A stretch of 12,913 bases of DNA from Nitrospiraceae bacterium. Lineage in GTDB: Bacteria > Nitrospirota_A > Leptospirillia > Leptospirillales > Leptospirillaceae. The stretch's first letter is position 1. Each line of letters starts with the position of its first letter. Made by a program: the position numbers and the translations under genes. The notes beneath the pieces are model-generated. The model was not told the DNA's origin, made no database searches, and saw only the letters and a list, made by a program, of their open reading frames with translations. The stretch spans positions 1 through 12,913 of the forward strand of contig JAPTWQ010000030.1 in assembly GCA_028064945.1 (NCBI GenBank), given 5' to 3'. This document shows, in pieces, positions 7,329 to 12,913 of the stretch.

Positions 7329-9143
7329 ATGCCAACAGGCTTTGACGAGAAAACGGCGTGTCAGAAAAGATCCCTCCAGAATTTTATTTTCAGGTTTGAA
7401 CGGATCGCCTATGAACCTCTCTGGGGAAAAAGCTCTGTTCCTGTGATCGTTGGCCCAAACGGACTGCGCTCCGATCATTCTCGCGCCGGGGAGGGAACCC
7501 TTTCCTTTGACACCCTTGCCAACGCGTTTCCCGCGACTTACTTTTCACGCTACTCTGTTGTCAGGGATGTTTCTCTGACGGCCCATATTTCCGCGAAGGA
7601 AGCGCGCCTGTCGATCGTCCGGGTGGACGATCAAGGACGATATGAGCGGATTTCATGCGAAAAGATGACGGACTATCAGGGCGTATGGGAGTCGTCGCCT
7701 ATTTCTCTTTCCGAAAAAACAAACGGGCGACTTTTTCTGGAGGTCCGTTTTTCCGGCCCTTTTTCGATGGAATCGGCTGCCTGGACGGGATCTGTCCCTT
7801 CCTTTCGACATTTTCCGGTTCTTATGTCCATCACCGCCTTCAAGAGAGATGATTTCGTCAAGGCCCTTGTCAAAGACATTCTTTCCTACGGTCCACTCAA
7901 CGATTTTCCCCTCTCCATTCTCATTGTCGACAATGGACAGACGCTCTCTCGCGATCAGTTTCCCGATGATTCCCGACTGAGACTGGTTCCGCAAAAGAAT
8001 CTCGGCTGCACGTCAGGATTCATGAAAGGGCTGATCGAAGCCGAATCTTCCGGTCAGGAATATATGGTCATTGCCGATGACGACATCGTGATGCCTCCTG
8101 AATCGTTGTTCCGGATGCTGACATTTCAGCACCTCGCGACAAAACCGTTGGTCATCGGGTCGGCAATGATCGTGATCCGGAAACCCAATATCCTTTGGGA
8201 GCAAGGAGGGCGAGTGTTAAGGAAAGGCCTCTGTAGCCTTGAGACACTCAACAAGGGACTTGATATCGAATCAACGTCACAGCTCTCCATGGCCTATGAA
8301 GTCAACACGATAGATTACACCGCCTTGTGGTTGATGTGTGCGCCGGTTGGCTCTCTTTCCTTTCTTCCATCGTTTTATATCTACTACGAAGACATTCTTC
8401 AGTGTTTGCTTCTGAAGAAAAAAGGACTGGAGATCGTCGTTCCCCCCCATATCTATCTCTGGCATGCCACGCTCGAAAAGCAGGGAGCCCTCTGGAAGCG
8501 TTACCTTTGGGTAAGGAACGACTTGGTGACACGGCTGATCATTCCCGAGACGCTGTCCACTCTTCGGACCGCGCTCTCTTTTTTGCAGACCATTGCAAGG
8601 ATTTTGGCGGCCTTCGACTATCAGCTCGCCGAGAACTACCTTCAGGCCTTCAGGGAAGTCATCATGGGGGTGGAATGGAGTCTGGATCCGGTCAACGAGG
8701 GTTCGTTCGTTCAGGAGCTGATTCAAAAAAATCCGAAGATTGATGATCTTTCCGATCGACTGTCCCCGTTGTTTCTTGAAGGGGCGAAAAGGCCGGGTTT
8801 GGGTCGAAAAATCCTGAGAAGAGCGATTTATATGGGGACATTGGGAAATTATCTGAATCCTTTTGCACGATCCTCCGACAGGGAGGGAAAACTGGCCTTC
8901 CGCCACCACAGTGATTTTGAAGGGTGGGGTTGGGTCAATTACAAGACCCTGGCGGCTGTTGACCGGGAAGGGAGGGGGTATGTCTGTCACCGGTCCCTGG
9001 AAAAGGCCATTGCGATCCTGATTCGGGCGCTCCCCTTGGTCACCTATTTTCTGTGGAACGCTTCAAGACTCAAGGAAGCCTACCGTGAATCCCTGGGATC
9101 TTACGAAAAGGCATGGAAAAAAGCCCTCTCCGAAAGTTCCTAG
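7329..9143 (+). CDS. GlfT2-type family 2 glycosyltransferase (galactofuranosyltransferase-like)
   Basis: 604 residues, close to the roughly 640 of mycobacterial GlfT2; GAGGGAG lies about nine bases before the ATG at 7329. Residues 1-160 are a beta-rich N-terminal domain containing ANAFPATYFSRY, matching the FNAFPASYW-type signature of the GlfT2 N-terminal domain. Residues about 163-390 are a GT-A fold: FPVLMSITAFKRDD, IVDNG, then metal-binding ADDDI with Asp 250-252, IDYTALWLMC, YYED with Glu354-Asp355 as candidate base, and LWHA with His379. The rest is helical, with hydrophobic helices that in GlfT2 support oligomerisation. GlfT2 uses UDP-galactofuranose to extend a galactan chain at the inner membrane (family knowledge). 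Here the acceptor would be the local polysaccharide. No UDP-galactopyranose mutase gene is visible in the window, so the sugar is uncertain; related enzymes could use other donors. Confidence 0.85.
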   Translation: MPTGFDEKTACQKRSLQNFIFRFERIAYEPLWGKSSVPVIVGPNGLRSDHSRAGEGTLSFDTLANAFPATYFSRYSVVRDVSLTAHISAKEARLSIVRVDDQGRYERISCEKMTDYQGVWESSPISLSEKTNGRLFLEVRFSGPFSMESAAWTGSVPSFRHFPVLMSITAFKRDDFVKALVKDILSYGPLNDFPLSILIVDNGQTLSRDQFPDDSRLRLVPQKNLGCTSGFMKGLIEAESSGQEYMVIADDDIVMPPESLFRMLTFQHLATKPLVIGSAMIVIRKPNILWEQGGRVLRKGLCSLETLNKGLDIESTSQLSMAYEVNTIDYTALWLMCAPVGSLSFLPSFYIYYEDILQCLLLKKKGLEIVVPPHIYLWHATLEKQGALWKRYLWVRNDLVTRLIIPETLSTLRTALSFLQTIARILAAFDYQLAENYLQAFREVIMGVEWSLDPVNEGSFVQELIQKNPKIDDLSDRLSPLFLEGAKRPGLGRKILRRAIYMGTLGNYLNPFARSSDREGKLAFRHHSDFEGWGWVNYKTLAAVDREGRGYVCHRSLEKAIAILIRALPLVTYFLWNASRLKEAYRESLGSYEKAWKKALSESS

Positions 9144-9174
9144 CTCCCTGTTCCCCCTCATGAAAAGAGATTTT

Positions 9175-9190
9175 TGGCATAAATATTGCT
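9175..9190 (+). promoter_or_regulatory. Sigma-54 (RpoN) promoter upstream of the GT4-GT2 gene
   Basis: TGGCAT-AAATA-TTGCT matches the sigma-54 consensus TGGCAC-N5-TTGCW at every fixed position but one (C to T), with the invariant GG and GC at the correct spacing. It sits 31 bp after the previous stop, in non-coding DNA, and would start transcripts near 9201, before either start of the next gene. PrsK's partner PrsR is a sigma-54 activator, so this site fits control by the kinase encoded at the left end. I did not find a clear activator-binding repeat upstream; it might lie inside the preceding gene. Confidence 0.7.
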
Positions 9191-9241
9191 TACTTGCTAG
9201 GGCATTTCTGATGGGTCGACATTCTTGGGGGGACTTCAACA

Positions 9242-11614
9242 GTGGCACGTTGCGGCAGTCAGGGTCAGGCACGCGAAACAGGGGGACATTCCGTGAAATA
9301 TGGTCCCCTCCCTGTCTCTGCCTCTGAATGTGTCACACCCCAAAAACCTCTTCGTATCGCCATCGTCACACCCGAAATCGTTGGTCCCTCCCACGGAGGG
9401 GTGGGAACGGCCTATCACGGACTGGCCCGAATCCTGGCCGATCATGGAAACGATGTCACGATTCTTTACATTCCTCTGGAAACTCCCCGGATGGACCGAT
9501 TCCGGACCTGGAAAGACTCCTATGCCAAGTTGGGGATAAGACTAGAGTTGTTGTCGGAGCCCTTCCCCCGAACACTGAATTCCCTTTGGTCGAACGCCAA
9601 AAGAAGCTACCAGGTCCTGCAATGGCTCCTGTCAAATCCGTCCTTCGATGTTGTTCATTTTCCGGACGGAAAGGCTCTTGGTTTTTACCCGATTGTCGCA
9701 AAACACCAGGGACTTTTCTTCTCCCGGACGGATTTTGTCGTTGGTGCCCACAGCACGACGTTTTGGGATGCCGCGTTTTCCTTCGGAGAAAAGACCTACT
9801 ACCAGGATTATCTCGAGCGGACTTACATGGAATCGGCCTGTGCCCGACTGTCGGATTTTCTGATCAGCCCCAGCCGGTTTCACCTGGAGTGGATGGAGCA
9901 TCAGCTGGGCTGGACCCTGTCGGAACATTCCTATGTTCAGCCCAACATCATGTCCGCCACATTCCCGTCTCTGGCGGCGGGGACCCCTGAGAATTCAGAC
10001 GGCTCTCAAAAAAAGGCGATCAGAGAGCTGGTGTTTTTTGGCCGTCTTGAGCGGCGAAAAGGGCTGTCCCTTTTTTGTGATGCCTTGGACCATCCCGCGA
10101 TACGTGGCCGGAACGATTTTTCTGTCAGCTTTATGGGGCATGTCGCCTATATCGATGGGACGCCGGTTTCCGAATACCTCAGAGGCCGCTCAAAGCGGTG
10201 GAGTTTCTCGTGGAAAATCATTCCTCGCCTCGAACGGGATCAGGCATTGGCATATCTGAAAACTCCGGGACGGATGGCGGTGATTCCTTCCCTGTCAGAG
10301 ACCATGTCCTACACCGTTCTCGAATGTCTTTGGGCAGGAATTCCATTTCTTGCCACCCGGGTCGGGGGAATCCCCGAGCTCATTCATGGCTCTGACCTCG
10401 ACCGGGTCACCGTCGAGCCATCTCCGATGGGGCTGGCGCAAAAAATTCTTCTCGCCCTTGAAAAGGGATGGGCTCCGGCCCATCCCTCTTTCGACATCAA
10501 CGAAAGCGGGCAGCGTTGGGTCAACTGGCATCACTCCCTGTCTCTTTCACAGCCTCCGCTTCCCGAGTCCATGGGGTCCCCCACGATCAGTGTCTGCATC
10601 GCCACGGATCCGCTCATCCATCCCATCGACCGGGATTTTCTCGATTCCCTCCATTCCCAGGATTATGCGGACTTCGACACGATCTTTGTCCATCTCGGAG
10701 AGGGTCCCTCCGTTGGCGAAGCCAAAAAGCCCAAAGACAAAAACGCCCCCGCTCCGGGGGAGACCCCAAAGGTGACCCACCTGACTCTCGACCAGGGAGG
10801 TCTTGTTGCCGCCCTCAATCTTGCCGCCTCCAGAGCGACGGGGGAATTTCTTCTTTTTCTTGAGCCGGGAACGTGCCTCAAGACAACCGGGATCACAAGC
10901 CTCAGCCACGTTGCCCATAAAACCAAGGCCGACATCGTGTCCTTTGCCACGGAACATTGGGGAGAGGGTCGGGACCGTTCGGAAAGAGGCGGTCTGGAGG
11001 GAGAGATTCAGATGCACTTGGGGAATGCCTTTTCCCTGGGGGCCTTGCACAATGTTTTCGGGGGACCGTCCTTTCTCGTCAAAAGAGAGGTCTTCATGCA
11101 GTTAAACGGATTTCGGGAAAATCTTCTCGAGGACTATGTCTGGGATTTTTACGCCCGGGCCAGTCTGAATTCCTATTCCATCGAATCTCTTCCGCTCCCC
11201 CTGGCCCGGGTGTCGAGGAGGCCAAAGTCAGATGGCCGGATTGGAGCTTTTGTTTACGAACACCCCTATCTTGAGCAGGTCCCGGACAAGTTTCGGGACT
11301 TGTTCCATTCCCTTCAGGCGACCCGATTCTTTCACGATCCTTCTCCTGACGGAACGTTCGAGAATGGTTTTGTCAATCGTCCCCAGGTCTTTGTGGACGA
11401 ATACTGGAACTCGAAACTCTGGCGGCTTTTTCTGAAAGCGGGGAACCCGGTGCGACGCTCTGTGGGCCTTCCGGCCCTGTCCCCTCCGAGGGTTCGGACC
11501 CTGACGGAATCGATCCGCGCCGTTGGACAGGTTCAGGATTCTGTTTTTTGGAATGTTTTCAGTCCGTTTCTGAGGGGCTTGAGGAGGCTGAGACGCTCTT
11601 TGAGGCGCAACTGA
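9242..11614 (+). CDS. Two-domain glycosyltransferase: GT4 fused to GT2
   Basis: 790 residues from the GTG at 9242 (GGGGGGA eight bases upstream). A second GTG at 9293, with GGGGGA six bases before it, would drop 17 residues unlike the family and is equally plausible. Residues about 37-430 form a GT4 (GT-B) enzyme: RIAIVTPEI and GGVGTAYHGLARIL at the N-terminus, FFGRLERRKGL near 265-275, and an E-x7-E motif with Glu353 and Glu361 followed by AGIPFLATRVGGIPELI. Residues about 448-680 form a GT2-like domain starting TISVCIAT, with ATGEFLLFLEPG where a DXD such as FLDADD is expected (Glu541 in its place), then GGPSFLVKREVF and a LEDYVWDF motif. A Lys/Pro-rich insert lies near 495-515, and the C-terminus is Arg-rich. 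The GT4 half should be active; the GT2 half may be altered or inactive. It probably adds one or two sugars to the repeat unit at the cytoplasmic membrane face. Confidence 0.85.
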   Translation: MARCGSQGQARETGGHSVKYGPLPVSASECVTPQKPLRIAIVTPEIVGPSHGGVGTAYHGLARILADHGNDVTILYIPLETPRMDRFRTWKDSYAKLGIRLELLSEPFPRTLNSLWSNAKRSYQVLQWLLSNPSFDVVHFPDGKALGFYPIVAKHQGLFFSRTDFVVGAHSTTFWDAAFSFGEKTYYQDYLERTYMESACARLSDFLISPSRFHLEWMEHQLGWTLSEHSYVQPNIMSATFPSLAAGTPENSDGSQKKAIRELVFFGRLERRKGLSLFCDALDHPAIRGRNDFSVSFMGHVAYIDGTPVSEYLRGRSKRWSFSWKIIPRLERDQALAYLKTPGRMAVIPSLSETMSYTVLECLWAGIPFLATRVGGIPELIHGSDLDRVTVEPSPMGLAQKILLALEKGWAPAHPSFDINESGQRWVNWHHSLSLSQPPLPESMGSPTISVCIATDPLIHPIDRDFLDSLHSQDYADFDTIFVHLGEGPSVGEAKKPKDKNAPAPGETPKVTHLTLDQGGLVAALNLAASRATGEFLLFLEPGTCLKTTGITSLSHVAHKTKADIVSFATEHWGEGRDRSERGGLEGEIQMHLGNAFSLGALHNVFGGPSFLVKREVFMQLNGFRENLLEDYVWDFYARASLNSYSIESLPLPLARVSRRPKSDGRIGAFVYEHPYLEQVPDKFRDLFHSLQATRFFHDPSPDGTFENGFVNRPQVFVDEYWNSKLWRLFLKAGNPVRRSVGLPALSPPRVRTLTESIRAVGQVQDSVFWNVFSPFLRGLRRLRRSLRRN

Positions 11615-11633
11615 CAAAAAGACGCAAGCTGTG

Positions 11634-11664
11634 GACCCTCCCCCTGGTACCCTGGGGGAGGGTC
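11634..11664. terminator. Strong 11-bp GC hairpin between glycosyltransferase genes
   Basis: GACCCTCCCCC (11634-11644) and GGGGGAGGGTC (11654-11664) pair perfectly around a 9-base loop, 19 bp after the GT4-GT2 stop. No T-run follows, so it is not a classical intrinsic terminator. It may protect the 3' end of the upstream message, pause polymerase, or terminate partly, lowering expression of the next gene. Confidence 0.45.
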
Positions 11665-11773
11665 GGAACCCTCGGCAAGAGACGCAGAAGGCCCTCGAGA
11701 CCGTGCCCTCCGCTTTTCCGAGTGGGGCGTCTTTTCCCCCTTTCCGAGGGATCAGACAGCTGTCCCCCTTATT

Positions 11774-11813
11774 GGGTGGGGGGCGGACGGGGCGAGGGAG
11801 AGAGGGCGGAGGG
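11774..11813 (+). promoter_or_regulatory. Candidate G-quadruplex in the leader of the last gene
   Basis: Six runs of three or more G (11774-11776, 11778-11783, 11789-11792, 11796-11798, 11804-11806, 11811-11813) are separated by loops of 1 to 5 bases, satisfying the usual G3+N1-7 rule on the coding strand. It lies 51 to 91 bases before the ATG at 11865, so it would be in the mRNA if the gene is read through from upstream. Function is unproven. The whole gap 11615-11864 otherwise shows no clear promoter. Confidence 0.4.
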
Positions 11814-11853
11814 ATCGTTGGCGACGAACGGGAGAGCGGATCTTGTGGGAATG

Positions 11854-11860
11854 AGGAGGT
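11854..11860 (+). promoter_or_regulatory. Shine-Dalgarno site deciding the start at 11865
   Basis: AGGAGGT lies four bases (core GGAGG five) before the ATG at 11865. That start places the GT2 signature VSVVIPCY at residue 5, as usual for the family. The frame is open further upstream to 11631, but that stretch encodes low-complexity Gly/Pro/Arg-rich sequence over the G-rich leader and is not credible protein. Confidence 0.75.
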
Positions 11861-11864
11861 GGGG

Positions 11865-12902
11865 ATGAGTGTCGAGGTTTCGGTTGTGATTCCCTGCTAT
11901 AGCGGAGGGGAGCTTTTGGGCGAGGCGGTCGAATCGATCCTGGGCCAGACCCTGAAAAATGTCGAGATTCTCCTGGTGGACAACAATGCCTCCGACGACA
12001 CGCGACGTGTGGCCGAGCGTTTTGCAGGAAAGTGTCCCGACCGCATCACGGTCCTGCAGGAGCCCACCCAAGGAGTTTGCTCCGCCCGGAGCACCGGAAT
12101 CCGGGCCGCCAAGGGGCGGTACATCGCCTTGCTCGACGACGATGACCTGATGGCTCCCGACAGGCTTGAAAAGCAGCTCCAGTGTGCAGAGAACCATCCT
12201 GAAGCCGCGATGATCCTCTGCGGGCAGAACAACATCGACCGGACGACCGGACGCCTTCTCGAAGAAAACGTCCTGGGCGCCCAGGGCGCCTGGCAGGAGC
12301 TTGAGTCGCTTGTGAGGAAGGCCTTCATGGTCAAGCTTCGGGACCGGAATGCCGAATCCTTTCGCTTCTTCCTTCCCTCCACGATGTTCTTTGCCAAGGA
12401 CACGGCCCTGAAGGCCGGACTTTTCGATCCTCGCATGAACCCCTATTACGCAGAGGATGACGTCTTTTGCATGCGCATGTTTTTTCAGGGGCCCTTCGAG
12501 ATCGTCCCGGAACCCCTGGTTTCATATAGAGTGGGGACCGGCTTTGAGAAAAAATTCAAGTCTTCGGAATTCCTTTTCTTTTCTCTCGTTCAGTTTGACA
12601 AGATGTTCCGTCTGATGTGGGAAAGCCTGGGGACCGATGATCCGAAGTCCCGGGAAATTTTCCGGGAAATCGCCGCCTATGAGCTGGAGCAGGCGCTCCG
12701 GAGGATCGTCCGATTTGCCGGCAATCCGAAGGACAAAAGAATGGTCCAGCGCCTTTCGATCCGGCTCTGGAAAACGCGTCCGTTGTCGATGAAGTATCTC
12801 AAGATGATGGTGAAGACCTTTTTCCCCCACCGCTCCCTTCCCCGCCTTTTCTGGTTCGACGGCTTTTGGGAAGGCTCCCTCGATCCCTCCCTGTCCCGTT
12901 GA
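11865..12902 (+). CDS. Family 2 glycosyltransferase (GT-A)
   Basis: 345 residues. The chain opens with VSVVIPCYSGGELLGEAV, the start of the GT2 nucleotide-binding fold, followed by ILLVDNNASDDT, a GVCSARSTGIRAAKGRYIA stretch, and the metal-binding LLDDDD with Asp 91-94. A YYAEDDVFCMR motif (Glu197-Asp198-Asp199) supplies the candidate catalytic base, and PLVSYRVG follows. The C-terminal third is helical and basic, with no clear membrane span. GT2 enzymes of this type transfer a sugar from a nucleotide donor to a growing lipid-linked glycan in the cytoplasm; donor and acceptor cannot be told from sequence. The gene follows the GT4-GT2 fusion after 250 bp and may share its sigma-54 transcript, subject to the hairpin between them. 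The stop lies 11 bp from the window edge. Confidence 0.88.
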   Translation: MSVEVSVVIPCYSGGELLGEAVESILGQTLKNVEILLVDNNASDDTRRVAERFAGKCPDRITVLQEPTQGVCSARSTGIRAAKGRYIALLDDDDLMAPDRLEKQLQCAENHPEAAMILCGQNNIDRTTGRLLEENVLGAQGAWQELESLVRKAFMVKLRDRNAESFRFFLPSTMFFAKDTALKAGLFDPRMNPYYAEDDVFCMRMFFQGPFEIVPEPLVSYRVGTGFEKKFKSSEFLFFSLVQFDKMFRLMWESLGTDDPKSREIFREIAAYELEQALRRIVRFAGNPKDKRMVQRLSIRLWKTRPLSMKYLKMMVKTFFPHRSLPRLFWFDGFWEGSLDPSLSR

Positions 12903-12913
12903 AGAATCGTCTT

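Noticed and set aside
9211..9327. Small ORF from ATG 9211 in the GT4-GT2 leader
   Set aside because: It overlaps the real gene in another frame, lacks a ribosome-binding site and has no protein-like features.
11631..11864. N-terminal extension of the last glycosyltransferase
   Set aside because: It translates to low-complexity Gly/Arg/Pro sequence over a G-rich leader, whereas ATG 11865 has AGGAGGT and the normal GT2 N-terminus.
1..12913. CRISPR arrays, tRNA/rRNA genes, insertion sequences
   Set aside because: I saw no regularly spaced repeats, tRNA-like cloverleaf, rRNA sequence, transposase motif or terminal inverted repeats.

Overview
The window looks like part of a cell-surface polysaccharide (exopolysaccharide or O-antigen-like) locus of a Gram-negative bacterium. 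All seven supported genes lie on the plus strand. A PrsK-type histidine kinase, an outer-membrane beta-barrel protein, a Wzy/WaaL-type membrane protein, a membrane-tethered DUF4091/GH123-like glycosidase and three glycosyltransferases follow one another. The organism cannot be fixed from sequence alone. Base and codon style, the PrsK kinase and the very charge-poor outer-membrane protein would suit an acidophilic Nitrospirota such as Leptospirillum, but this is a guess.

Layout. 1-1131: C-terminal part of a PrsK-like sensor kinase, cut by the left window edge. 1132-1598: a 467-bp gap with no convincing gene, holding a perfect 14-bp palindrome, a small hairpin and short coding-like fragments in shifting frames. 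1599-3431: signal-peptide-bearing beta-barrel protein with a Pro/Gly/Ser/Asn-rich N-terminus. 3517-5025: O-antigen ligase/polymerase family membrane protein. 5026-5241: a gap with a possible weak terminator. 5242-7281: membrane-anchored DUF4091 protein. 7329-9143: GlfT2-type (galactofuranosyltransferase-like) family 2 enzyme. 9144-9241: a short gap with a near-consensus sigma-54 promoter. 9242-11614: a GT4-GT2 fusion. 11615-11864: a G-rich gap with a strong hairpin and a candidate G-quadruplex. 11865-12902: a family 2 glycosyltransferase.

How the parts may work together (inference). The three glycosyltransferase genes would build a lipid-linked repeat unit, possibly containing galactofuranose. 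The Wzy/WaaL-like protein would polymerise or ligate it in the periplasm, the DUF4091 protein could trim it there, and the beta-barrel could serve at the outer membrane. PrsK kinases are known from exosortase/PEP-CTERM exopolysaccharide systems and act with the sigma-54 activator PrsR. A sigma-54 promoter inside the locus fits that wiring, although prsR itself is not in the window. No flippase, co-polymerase (Wzz), exporter lipoprotein (Wza), initiating sugar transferase or exosortase is visible here, so the locus must extend beyond the window or rely on genes elsewhere.
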